Source: Deltaproteobacteria bacterium (lineage in GTDB: Bacteria; Desulfobacterota_B; Binatia; UBA9968). From it: 35,385 nt of DNA. The position numbers and the translations under genes are program-made. Each line of letters begins with the position of its first letter. The first letter of the stretch is position 1. Of the stretch, positions 8,950-16,558 are shown piece by piece. Under the pieces are notes generated by a model. That model did no database searches, was not told the origin of the DNA, and was given only the letters and a program-made list of their open reading frames with translations. The DNA lies in NCBI GenBank assembly GCA_016193385.1, contig JACPSF010000262.1, forward strand, positions 1 through 35,385. Direction: 5' to 3'.

Positions 8950-8953
8950 GGAA

Positions 8954-10108
8954 TCAGTAAAAGGTGCCGCGTCGAACCTGATCGGCCACCTCGAGAAGAC
9001 AACCCTCAAAATCACGGAAGTGATTTTTCCACGAGTACCTCTCTCCCAATCTCCGCGCCAGTCCCGAGAGAAATTCTCTACGGCCTGGCTCTAACATCCC
9101 AAGGATCTTCGCTTCCATTTCAGAACGCTCATCCGGCCAGGCCAAAATTCCATCCCTCAGCTCGCCTTCGAGGATTTCCGCCGCGCCCACGGCGCCTGTC
9201 GCAAGCACCGGCAACCCCGACGCCAGCGCTTCTAGAACCACGTTGCCAAACGCTTCTTGTCGCGCCGGCAGGGCAAGGAGATCTGCGGTTCCATAAAAAC
9301 CTTCGATCGCGTCCTGTCGACCGGCGAAAACAACCCTTCCCCGAGCTTCTCTTTCGGCCCAGGAATGGTAACGGCCACGCTGCCCATCTTCCCCTACGAC
9401 CAACAGATAGAATCCTGCAAGCCGAGGCGATCCCCACACTCGCAGCAGGCGATCCAATCCCTTTCGCTGAAAACCACTTCCGACAAAAAGAACTAACGGC
9501 GCCTCCGGAGGAATTCCCCACTGCTTTCTTATGCTCCCTCGCGCCCCATCCCTGTTGCGCGGGTGAAAACGCTCCTGATCCACTCCGTTGTAGATCACGA
9601 CAATCTTGTCTGCGGGAACATGGTAGGTGTCGATGATCTCACGCCTCACCTCACTAGAGACCGCCAAAATTTTCTTGTAGCCCTGGGGACGATACTGTAG
9701 CCTTTCAATGGCCAAAACGCTCCGGTGGTAGAGACTCACCTTGTGCCAGACGCGGCGCAGGGCCCCTTCTCCCTCAGCCATCTTCTGCAGGAAAACTCGA
9801 TGCGACCCGCCGCCGCTGCGCAGGATATCTTGTTGCACCATTCTCCCAAAACCGACGACGACATCACAGCGGTAAGATTGAATGATCTTTGGGGCAAGAA
9901 AAGCAAAGCTTAAGACACGAGCTGTCCTTCCCACGGGCAACAGCGAAACCCTGTGCGCCTGAACCCCCTCGGGAGGAGAAACGCCAAACTCAGCGCAAAA
10001 GAGGTGGACATCATGCCCGAGATCTCGGAGACCTTCCGTAGTCCGATAAAAATCCCTCTCCGTCCCCCCTGCCAGATCGAGTTTCTTATGAGCCAAAGCG
10101 ACTTTCAT
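8954..10108 (-). CDS. GT4 family glycosyltransferase, WaaG-like
   Basis: A 384-residue GT-B glycosyltransferase. The N-terminal domain has KKLDLAGGTERDFYR, the pattern seen in LPS core glucosyltransferase I (WaaG). The C-terminal donor domain has FVGSGFQRKGLDRLL and the retaining-GT4 E-x7-E signature in QEAFGNVVLEALASGLPV. It probably adds the first outer-core hexose to heptose using a UDP-sugar in the cytoplasm. That position in the pathway is inferred from family similarity and neighbouring core genes. Its start overlaps the end of the upstream methyltransferase gene by 23 bp. Confidence 0.85.
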   Translation of the reverse strand: MKVALAHKKLDLAGGTERDFYRTTEGLRDLGHDVHLFCAEFGVSPPEGVQAHRVSLLPVGRTARVLSFAFLAPKIIQSYRCDVVVGFGRMVQQDILRSGGGSHRVFLQKMAEGEGALRRVWHKVSLYHRSVLAIERLQYRPQGYKKILAVSSEVRREIIDTYHVPADKIVVIYNGVDQERFHPRNRDGARGSIRKQWGIPPEAPLVLFVGSGFQRKGLDRLLRVWGSPRLAGFYLLVVGEDGQRGRYHSWAEREARGRVVFAGRQDAIEGFYGTADLLALPARQEAFGNVVLEALASGLPVLATGAVGAAEILEGELRDGILAWPDERSEMEAKILGMLEPGRREFLSGLARRLGERYSWKNHFRDFEGCLLEVADQVRRGTFY

Positions 10109-10835
10109 GAACAGCCTTTTTTCTCGCCTTCACAACGATATTATCTGAAAAGAGGAGCGCAGGATGGAACAAATATTTGAGGATTTGCCAGTTGATCCGC
10201 CTCTGGACCGGATCCTTCTCGGCACGGATGACAGCCTCCATGCTGAAAAGCCACATGAACGGATAAAGAAGAATGCCGAAGAAAACGGGGGCAAACTTGA
10301 CTTTGGTCTGCCTCAGTTCTTCCACTTCGAAGCCGTAGTGGAAGAAGAGGTAATAGAGTTCGTAAAAGTGAATCAGATAGATGTTGGGAGCCTGCCCCGG
10401 CTTACGCGTGTGGTGGGCTGGACGGACCCGCCCTCGAAGGAATCCCGTGAAAAGGAACCGCACCCGGGAGAATACGTTCAGGACGTTAGGGGTGCTGATC
10501 ACGACCACCCCCCCGTCCTTAACCACGCGCGCAAACTCCCGGATCAGTTGGGCCTGATGTTCGATGTGCTCGATGACTTCAATTAAATTGACTCCGTCGA
10601 AGGAGGCGTTCTTGAAAGGTAGATTTTCATTCAAGTCGACTCCACCCACCCGTGCGATGCCATCACCCGCAAACGCGGGCATGACATAATCAGTCGCCAC
10701 CACCGAAAACCCGTGCTGGGCCAGCATGCGGGAGGTGTCGCCTCCGCCACAGCTGAGGTCGGCGACCCGTTGAACCCTTCCCTGTTCATTGGACCAGGCG
10801 GCCTTGACGGATCGTAGGATAAACGGATTGGGCAT
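10086..10835 (-). CDS. class I SAM-dependent methyltransferase
   Basis: About 249 residues. SAM motif I reads VADLSCGGGDTS, followed by VVATDY, then LIEVIEHIEHQ and VVVISTPNVLN. The C-terminal part is aromatic and hydrophobic (YELYYLFFHYGF, LLYPFMWLF), suggesting membrane association. The substrate is unknown; O-chain methylation is plausible from context. Two starts are possible: TTG 10853, whose codon overlaps the stop of the upstream gene remnant (TTGA), and ATG 10835, which has GAGGAG 3 bp upstream. ATG is preferred, since the conserved region begins just after it. Confidence 0.78.
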   Translation of the reverse strand: MPNPFILRSVKAAWSNEQGRVQRVADLSCGGGDTSRMLAQHGFSVVATDYVMPAFAGDGIARVGGVDLNENLPFKNASFDGVNLIEVIEHIEHQAQLIREFARVVKDGGVVVISTPNVLNVFSRVRFLFTGFLRGRVRPAHHTRKPGQAPNIYLIHFYELYYLFFHYGFEVEELRQTKVKFAPVFFGILLYPFMWLFSMEAVIRAEKDPVQRRINWQILKYLFHPALLFSDNIVVKARKKAVHESRFGS

Positions 10836-10849
10836 GCACTCCTCGATAC

Positions 10850-11047
10850 TCAACAGCCGAGGGCGCTCTCGACCGCATGGATCATTTCGCGCTCCTCGTG
10901 CACCCTTCCCGTGTAGGGGACTGGAGTCTTAAACGTCACGAATTTCTTCCCTTTGTAAACCGGTTCGTAATGGCTCCGGACCCCCTCAATACTATTGGCA
11001 GCGATCCGGGCCGCCTCATCGGGGCGCTCTGATTTCCCACTAGCGGC
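10850..11047 (-). pseudogene. remnant: N-terminal fragment resembling RfbH-type (DegT/DnrJ) CDP-sugar dehydrase
   Basis: Between rmlD and the methyltransferase there is a 65-codon open stretch, in frame after the rmlD stop and ended by TGA 10850-10852. It has no plausible ATG. Its translation contains EGVRSHYEPVYKGKKFV followed by TPVPYTGRVHEEREM and AVESAL. This matches the order of features at the N-terminus of RfbH (CDP-6-deoxy-xylo-4-hexulose-3-dehydrase): a Lys/Pro-rich 'KPFVPG' stretch, then 'P-P-SG-V', then a short helix leading to the PLP domain. The PLP domain itself is absent. I read it as a leftover of a deleted gene. The family call comes from memory of the motif, not from a search. 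Confidence 0.5.
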
Positions 11048-11935
11048 CTAAACGTCCGCCCGCCATTGCCTCTGGAGTCGTTTGAGGGCCTCCTCGAGAG
11101 GCATGGCTTGGATTCCCAGGAGCTGGCTCAGCTTTTCGGTCTTGAGCCCGCCCCGCAACGGGCGCTGTGCTCGTTGCTGCAACGCGCTTGTCGCAACCGC
11201 CTGGACCAGCGCGGGATCGAGGCCAAAACCTTTCGCCAACGCCTTGCCAAAATCCGCGCGGGAAAGCAGGTCCTTGCCCACCACGTTCACGACACCGTGC
11301 GTCCCCTGCTGAAAGAGACGCACGCTCGCCTCGACCAAGTAATCAACCAGCGTTGGGTTTCCGAACTGATCTCCGGGCACGCGTATGGGTTTTCCGGCTT
11401 GCAGCTCGTGATAGACCTGCATGGCAAAATTCTTCGAGCTTCGGTCCCAACCGAAAACGACCGTCGTGCGCAGGATCAAAGCGTCTTGTAATATTGTTTG
11501 AACTGTCTTCTCGGCTTCCAGCTTGCTCTTCCCGTACACGCTCACCGGGCTGGGCTGAGCGCCCTCGTCATAAGGGCCATCGGAACCATCAAATACATAA
11601 TCGGTCGAATAGAAAATTAACTTGGAGCCGTACCGGGCCGACTCCGCGGCCACGCTTTTCGCCCCCTCAGCGTTGATTCGAAAAGCTTCCTCAGGATGAC
11701 CCTCGCAATAATCCACATGGGTCAGCGCTGCGGTGAGGAATACCGCCTGAGGTTGGACGCGGCGGAAGTAATCGCGGACCTGAGCGGCATCGGTAACATC
11801 CAGGCGAGTCCGCCCCTCCGCTGGACGACTGACATAGGTTCCCCTCACTTCATAGTGGTGGCTTTCGAGAACCCGCGTGAGGGCCTTGCCGACCAACCCC
11901 GAAGCTCCGATGACCGCGACCCTGGGATTAGCCAT
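11048..11935 (-). CDS. rfbD: dTDP-4-dehydrorhamnose reductase (RmlD-like)
   Basis: A 295-residue extended SDR with the NAD(P)-binding VIGASGLVGKAL at the N-terminus. It also has LDVTDAAQVRDYF, then AALTHVDYCE, the Asn-x4-G-A-K (INAEGAKSVA) segment, STDYVFDGSDGPY and the catalytic VYGKSKLEAE. This is the RmlD pattern. The enzyme reduces dTDP-4-keto-L-rhamnose to dTDP-L-rhamnose, completing the pathway begun by rfbA/rfbB/rfbC 6-9 kb downstream. It is unusual in being separated from them by six genes and flanked on both sides by gene remnants. A related sugar-nucleotide reductase of the same family cannot be excluded. Confidence 0.78.
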   Translation of the reverse strand: MANPRVAVIGASGLVGKALTRVLESHHYEVRGTYVSRPAEGRTRLDVTDAAQVRDYFRRVQPQAVFLTAALTHVDYCEGHPEEAFRINAEGAKSVAAESARYGSKLIFYSTDYVFDGSDGPYDEGAQPSPVSVYGKSKLEAEKTVQTILQDALILRTTVVFGWDRSSKNFAMQVYHELQAGKPIRVPGDQFGNPTLVDYLVEASVRLFQQGTHGVVNVVGKDLLSRADFGKALAKGFGLDPALVQAVATSALQQRAQRPLRGGLKTEKLSQLLGIQAMPLEEALKRLQRQWRADV

Positions 11936-11938
11936 GCT

Positions 11939-12110
11939 TCACTTGATAAACCATCGACCATCACGCCGGAGCCTATGCATGACTTTACCGAGCTCGCCGG
12001 GGATTTGCTGCAACAGATGTATGAACACCGCGTATCGTCAGTTTGGGCCTAAATTCCGTCTCCTCCCTGAGTCTCGTGCCTAGCCCGCCACAGAGGATTA
12101 CCCTTTTCAT
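11939..12110 (-). pseudogene. remnant: first 23 codons of RfbF-type glucose-1-phosphate cytidylyltransferase joined to the tail of an unknown gene
   Basis: ATG 12110 overlaps the stop of the ArnT-like gene (ATGA, 12107-12110). The first 23 codons include VILCGGLGTRLREETEF and RPK, the highly conserved start of RfbF, which makes CDP-glucose for CDP-dideoxyhexoses. After about 12042 the similarity stops and the frame ends at TAA 11985. In another frame, 11939-12037 reads as a 32-residue basic C-terminal tail (IHLLQQIPGELGKVMHR, then RRDGRWFIK, then TGA) that stops 3 bp before rmlD. The parsimonious reading is a deletion fusing the head of rfbF to the tail of another gene. The RfbF match is strong; the origin of the tail is unknown. 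Confidence 0.72.
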
Positions 12111-13831
12111 TGAACTATCTCCCCAGCCTGGACGCTCTGAATCAAGACGATGCGATCTCTTCCTTCCGGCCCCGAACCCTCGCTAGTCAAAACCACCTTA
12201 AGCGGGAGCGCCCGCGAGGAGGCAATCCTTTCCCATTCTCTCTGCCCCATGATGCAATAACCCCGCGATTGGCCTAGCTGTCTCTGGAGCGGACGGAAGT
12301 CATCTCCCAGAACAAGTAAGCCTGTCCTCTGGTAAAAAATCACCGAAGTATAGTCCCATCCCTCCCCCCAGATAAAGAGAGATCCGTCGCTTCCCAACCG
12401 GCGGTTGACTTCCTGTAGGAAGGATTTGTACGTCCTGGCCTCGGCAACGGCAGGAAGGAGCGCTCCCTGCACCAACAGCCCCGTAAGCACCGAGATGGAT
12501 CCGATGCTGAGCGCTGCCGCCCAAGCTTTCCCGCGGAGGAGCTGTACGGCTGCGGCAAACCACAGGCCAGCCGACAAGACTATCGAAAGGACCAAAATCC
12601 AGCCCGCCTGTTTTAAATTTCTTTCGACCACCGATAACTGAGCCTGGTCCTTGGGTTTCAACATGGTCTCGAGGAAAGAAAAAAACCAGGACAAATGGCC
12701 CGCGTCAAGGATGGCCCACGCTGCCACCAAAAGCACGGGTCCCATGATCAGAGAAACCCAGCCAACGGTTTTCAACCCGAGAGATCGCACCGCATTCTCC
12801 ACCCCCCCAAGAAGCCAGAGCGCCACGAGCAGGGAAAGTGGACCATAAAGGGGGAGAAGGTAGACCGGCCGTTTCCCGGCAGAAATCGAGAAAAAGAGAA
12901 AAATGATACCGACCCATAGTCCAAGAAAGAGCGCGGGCTCTTGGATAAAGGCTCTGCGCTTGAACCAATCAAAGACAACAAAGGGAAAAAAGAGGCTCCA
13001 AGGTAGCCCGTCCAGCATCAGGGAGGGGAAATAATAGTAAAAGGGTTTCTGGTGACCTGAGCCCCCCTCGCCATGAACAAAAAAACGGGCCAGGTTCTCG
13101 TGCAAAATTTGCCGGGCGAAAAAATCCTCTCCGCCCTTAGCCCATGCAAAGCCATACCAAAGAATCGGAATCGCCAGGCAGAGGATCGCTCCTTTATGAA
13201 AACAGAGCCGGGACAGGAATTCCCACTTCCTTCTCAAGCTCAGAAAAATGCCTATGATCATTCCCGGGAGAATGAGGCCAACCGGCCCCTTGGCGAGGAC
13301 GCTTAAACCGAGCAGGAAATAAAAAACATAGATCCACGCTCGCCCTCGTAGAAAACCCCGGTAAAGCAGAAAGAAGATCGACAGGGTAAGGGTCATGAAA
13401 AAACTGAGCGTCATATCCACGCGCGCGTTGATGGCCTCGCTCTGATATCCCACCGAGGTCGCCAGAATCACGCCGGCCAGAAAAGCTGTTTTTGGCTCGA
13501 CGACATACCTGCCTAAAATGTAGATAAGCAAAACGCCCAAGGATGCCAAGACCGCCGAGGGTAAACGGACCGTGGCTTCCGTTACATCTCCCCACGCTAT
13601 CGAGGCCAAGGTTCCGAGCCAGTGAAACAGCGGCGGTTTGGAAGGAATCTCTTCTCCTCTCTTCAGCGGGAACAGCCAATCCCCATGTTGATAGATTTCC
13701 AGAACGACCAACGCCTCCCTGGGCTCCGCTTTATTGAAAAATGGAATCCGGCTGAGAGACGGGAAAAACAGAACGCCGCAGAGCGTTATCAAAAACAGAA
13801 AATAAATCAGGTCAACGCGTCTGGACCTCAT
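12107..13831 (-). CDS. ArnT-like multi-pass glycosyltransferase (GT83/PMT_2 family)
   Basis: A 574-residue membrane protein with about 11-12 hydrophobic helices in its first 440 residues and a soluble C-terminal domain. The first periplasmic loop has FFNKAEPREALV, in which the acidic residue of the 'DE-R' type motif is catalytic in ArnT, followed by SKPPLFHWLG. INARVDM and LAKGPVGLI are also ArnT-like. ArnT transfers 4-amino-arabinose from undecaprenyl phosphate to lipid A, and other family members move other sugars to LPS core. No arn biosynthesis genes are in the window, so I do not assign ArnT itself. It overlaps the rfbF remnant by 4 bp and lies 21 bp after the kinase-like gene. Confidence 0.8.
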   Translation of the reverse strand: MRSRRVDLIYFLFLITLCGVLFFPSLSRIPFFNKAEPREALVVLEIYQHGDWLFPLKRGEEIPSKPPLFHWLGTLASIAWGDVTEATVRLPSAVLASLGVLLIYILGRYVVEPKTAFLAGVILATSVGYQSEAINARVDMTLSFFMTLTLSIFFLLYRGFLRGRAWIYVFYFLLGLSVLAKGPVGLILPGMIIGIFLSLRRKWEFLSRLCFHKGAILCLAIPILWYGFAWAKGGEDFFARQILHENLARFFVHGEGGSGHQKPFYYYFPSLMLDGLPWSLFFPFVVFDWFKRRAFIQEPALFLGLWVGIIFLFFSISAGKRPVYLLPLYGPLSLLVALWLLGGVENAVRSLGLKTVGWVSLIMGPVLLVAAWAILDAGHLSWFFSFLETMLKPKDQAQLSVVERNLKQAGWILVLSIVLSAGLWFAAAVQLLRGKAWAAALSIGSISVLTGLLVQGALLPAVAEARTYKSFLQEVNRRLGSDGSLFIWGEGWDYTSVIFYQRTGLLVLGDDFRPLQRQLGQSRGYCIMGQREWERIASSRALPLKVVLTSEGSGPEGRDRIVLIQSVQAGEIVQ

Positions 13832-13852
13832 GAGTTCACTGGGCGACCTTCT

Positions 13853-14734
13853 CTAGTATTCGGTATTTTTGGTTGAAGATTCGTCCCATCGCATGAGCTT
13901 CCGAAAGCTGAGATCGGCACCGCCGGGAACATACTCCGCCCGCCTCTTGCGCGTCTTTTGTTCCAGCCAGCGTGCCAGCCTCTTTTGTTTCTTTCCCCAG
14001 GGCTGGTCGTCTACGCCTAAATAATGTCGGAGAAAGCGTATTCGATCTTGAAGGGAGATCCCGGGCAGAACAAAACGATTCAGCTGCACTAGATTTCTCT
14101 TCCAAAAAGCCTGGGGAAACCAATTCGGGTAGCGTTGAGTCCGGTCATGATCCAAATAGAAAAAACTAGGCTGGCCACCCTGAGCATGTACCAGAATGTT
14201 GTAGGGTACCAAATCTCCATGGACAAAACCAATTTCGTGAAGGCGGCGGACCTCTAGCGCGAGCTGCCTGATATACTTTCTCTTCCTTCTGACGCGCCCC
14301 GGATCCAGGGGCGAAGCGTAATACTCGCGTAGAAAGTAGGGTAAAGCAGAGCCGCTGATTCCCCGGGTCAAAAGGAACGCCCGTTTCAAAACGCCAAGGG
14401 TCCTTTCCTCGCCGGCTGCCACGGCGAGAGGAACATGGAAGCCACACCTGGAGAACGCCTCGCCTTGCCTCAAGGCCCTTAGCGCCTTCGAATGGCGAAC
14501 GAGGTCCTTGAGGCTTCCCAAAAGGTCCGGGCGACCAAAAATCTTTAAGTAGAAATCATTTTCTTCATCACCTGAGGTAAAGGAAAAACGGAGGGTCCGG
14601 GGACGCTCAGCTGGGATTTGATCGCCGATCCGATCAACAATCTCCCCCCATAGCTCTCGACTCCAACGGTCGGGAAGCACCCACAGACGCCAATTCCCAT
14701 CGCGTATAAAATAGTATTTAGTATGTTGGAACAT
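13853..14734 (-). CDS. lipopolysaccharide kinase-like protein (WaaP/InaA type)
   Basis: A 293-residue kinase-fold protein. The N-lobe has NDFYLKIFGRP, where the Lys may bind nucleotide. The catalytic loop is IGFVHGDLVPYNILV (His-Gly-Asp-x3-x-Asn) and the metal-binding segment is FYLDHDRTQRY. The following NLVQLNRFV recurs in the other WaaP-like gene of the window (NLVQLNRTM), so the two belong to one subfamily. It likely phosphorylates a core sugar in the cytoplasm. ATG 14734 overlaps the upstream heptosyltransferase by 17 bp. A TTG at 14785 would extend it by 17 residues and is less likely. Confidence 0.75.
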   Translation of the reverse strand: MFQHTKYYFIRDGNWRLWVLPDRWSRELWGEIVDRIGDQIPAERPRTLRFSFTSGDEENDFYLKIFGRPDLLGSLKDLVRHSKALRALRQGEAFSRCGFHVPLAVAAGEERTLGVLKRAFLLTRGISGSALPYFLREYYASPLDPGRVRRKRKYIRQLALEVRRLHEIGFVHGDLVPYNILVHAQGGQPSFFYLDHDRTQRYPNWFPQAFWKRNLVQLNRFVLPGISLQDRIRFLRHYLGVDDQPWGKKQKRLARWLEQKTRKRRAEYVPGGADLSFRKLMRWDESSTKNTEY

Positions 14735-15749
14735 CCGCCCGACGGAGCGCCTTTCCCACTTTGGCCGCAATCTCTGTGATATCAATGGTCTTCATACACA
14801 CACGCCCGATCGGGCAGCGCCTCAAATAACAGGGCGAGCAGGCGGCCTCGCCGAGGACAACCAAATCCTCGAAGCCGTGCGGTCCGGTCCGTTGCGGACT
14901 CGTGGCCCCCCAGAGGGAGATCACCGGCGTCTCCACAGCGGCGGCGAGATGCATGAGCCCGGTATCAGGTCCCACGGCAACCTTGGCCCGGCGAAGGATG
15001 CCGATCGACTCGCGCAGCGAAGTCTGGCCAACGCAATTTATGAATCGGACCTCCGCGACGTTTTCCATCATCTGCGCAAAGGGGATGTCTTCCCTCCCGC
15101 CCAACACTACGATCTCAAGCCCGTAGCGCCGCTGGACTTCCGCGGCGCACCGCGATGTCTCCACGGGAAACCATCGCTTGCTCTCCCAACTGCCGCCGAT
15201 GAAGAAAACGGCAAATGCGTCCCCCACGCCTCTGAGCCGCTGCTGGACACCGGCCTCCTCTTCCTGCGTCAGGCGCATCTGATACTCGATGGGACGCGGC
15301 TCCAATTCCAGTAGCTCGACAAACTTCAGGTACTGAGACAGCTTTGATATTCCGTCTCCCGTTGCTGCGATATAATGCGTATTAAAGACCCAGTTGAGCT
15401 CCTTGGCATCCCGCGGGTGAAACCCCAAACGGACAGGAGCGCCTGACCACCAGCTAATGAGCCCGCTTTTGAAGTGCCTTTGCAGGTCCAAGACCAGGTC
15501 GAACCGCTCGGAGCGGATCCGGCGCAGGAAAGGCAGCAAGCTCTTCCACCACCGCCCACGCTCGAACAGAATGACTTCGTCCACCGCCGGATGGTGCTCG
15601 ACCAGCGGGAATGCCTGAGGCTCGACCGCCCAGGCAATCTTCGCCTCCGGATAGCCGTGCCGCACGCTATTGGCGAGCGGTAGGGCGCGGGTCACATCGC
15701 CGATGGAACCGTGCAGGACGATGAGGACTCTCCGGGGATGAACCCTCAT
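14718..15749 (-). CDS. ADP-heptose:LPS heptosyltransferase (GT9, heptosyltransferase I-like)
   Basis: A 343-residue GT9 enzyme. The N-terminal GT9 motif is LIVLHGSIGDVTRALPLA. The middle has LVLDLQRHFKSGLISW and RLGF. The donor-binding C-terminal half has FFIGGSWESKRWF, the GGREDIPFA segment and VGPDTGLMHLAAAVETPVIS. The family transfers L-glycero-D-manno-heptose from ADP-heptose to the Kdo or heptose of the inner core. The overall pattern is nearer to WaaC-like enzymes than to the second GT9 gene of this window. ATG 15749 overlaps the stop of the upstream kinase gene by 4 bp; the frame is open to 15809, but this coupling decides the start. It should work with gmhB and waaF. Confidence 0.85.
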   Translation of the reverse strand: MRVHPRRVLIVLHGSIGDVTRALPLANSVRHGYPEAKIAWAVEPQAFPLVEHHPAVDEVILFERGRWWKSLLPFLRRIRSERFDLVLDLQRHFKSGLISWWSGAPVRLGFHPRDAKELNWVFNTHYIAATGDGISKLSQYLKFVELLELEPRPIEYQMRLTQEEEAGVQQRLRGVGDAFAVFFIGGSWESKRWFPVETSRCAAEVQRRYGLEIVVLGGREDIPFAQMMENVAEVRFINCVGQTSLRESIGILRRAKVAVGPDTGLMHLAAAVETPVISLWGATSPQRTGPHGFEDLVVLGEAACSPCYLRRCPIGRVCMKTIDITEIAAKVGKALRRADVPTY

Positions 15750-16519
15750 GGGTCTTCCGCCTCCCGATAACAACGGACGAGCAGGCACCAATCCTTTTCG
15801 GGAAGCCAACGCCTGTCGGGATCTAATTTGCGGACGGAGCGATAAAGGCGGCGCAGATTTTTCTCTGCACGATCCGGCGGGACCGCCCCGGCAAAGAGCC
15901 TGGCCCTATCGAAGTCGATGATATAACTTTTGATCTCGCTTCTCTCCTGGCGAACGAGAATATTCTTGAGGTTCAGATCGGCATGGTAAACCCCGCGGCG
16001 ATGCATCGTCCGGAGGCTCCGCGCGACGGCCTCAAGCAGTGGCGTAGCCACCGGGCCGCTAAAGAGTTCGTTTCGCAAAGCGGCCCAAAAATCATGACCG
16101 CCCGTGAGCTCACGGCTCAGCAGCCAGCCCCGGTAAAATGGCCCCCAAATCCTCTCCATGCATGCCCCTAAAACCTCCGGCGTGGGGACCCCTCGACGCC
16201 TCACCTCTTCGGTGACCGCCAATTCTCTGAACGGCCGTGGCGGCCAAGTGAAAAAAAATTGCCCCGTCACATGGCGCAGCATACCGCCATGACGGTAGGC
16301 CCGGACCAGGGCCGCATCGCCGTTATCGAACCGGTAAAAGCAGATCTGGCCTCTTCCGTAAAAAGGGCTCGCCTGCTGCATGGATTTGGCCTCGTCAAAA
16401 AATCTCTCTACGTCGAGATACGGCTCAAGCCCTTCACGGACCAAAACCATTTGCGCCCGCCGGGGGTGGAGCTTTTTGAATCCGACCGGTGTCTCACCCC
16501 AGGCCCACTCCCGAATCAT
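15746..16519 (-). CDS. Kdo kinase-like protein (KdkA/WaaP family)
   Basis: A 257-residue kinase-fold protein with the KdkA-type N-lobe signature PFYGRGQICFYRFD followed by ALVRAYRHGGMLRHV. The catalytic loop is GVYHADLNLKNILV and the metal-binding segment IIDFDRARLF. The family phosphorylates Kdo (KdkA) or heptose (WaaP) of the inner core, in the cytoplasm, with ATP. The GRG...YRHGG layout favours KdkA. It lies between the two GT9 heptosyltransferase genes and overlaps the downstream one by 4 bp. ATG 16519 follows a G-rich stretch (GGGGGG) with almost no spacing. Confidence 0.8.
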   Translation of the reverse strand: MIREWAWGETPVGFKKLHPRRAQMVLVREGLEPYLDVERFFDEAKSMQQASPFYGRGQICFYRFDNGDAALVRAYRHGGMLRHVTGQFFFTWPPRPFRELAVTEEVRRRGVPTPEVLGACMERIWGPFYRGWLLSRELTGGHDFWAALRNELFSGPVATPLLEAVARSLRTMHRRGVYHADLNLKNILVRQERSEIKSYIIDFDRARLFAGAVPPDRAEKNLRRLYRSVRKLDPDRRWLPEKDWCLLVRCYREAEDP

Positions 16520-16558
16520 CCCCCCGACCTCAAAAGCCGCTCGTCGAACGTTCCACCG

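Noticed and set aside
11066..11491. Plus-strand open frame opposite rmlD
   Set aside because: It lies wholly within rmlD, which has clear SDR motifs, and has no motif of its own.
12107..13831. Assignment as ArnT itself (lipid A aminoarabinose transferase)
   Set aside because: Family similarity is clear, but no arnA/B/C/D/E/F genes are present, so the specific donor cannot be claimed.
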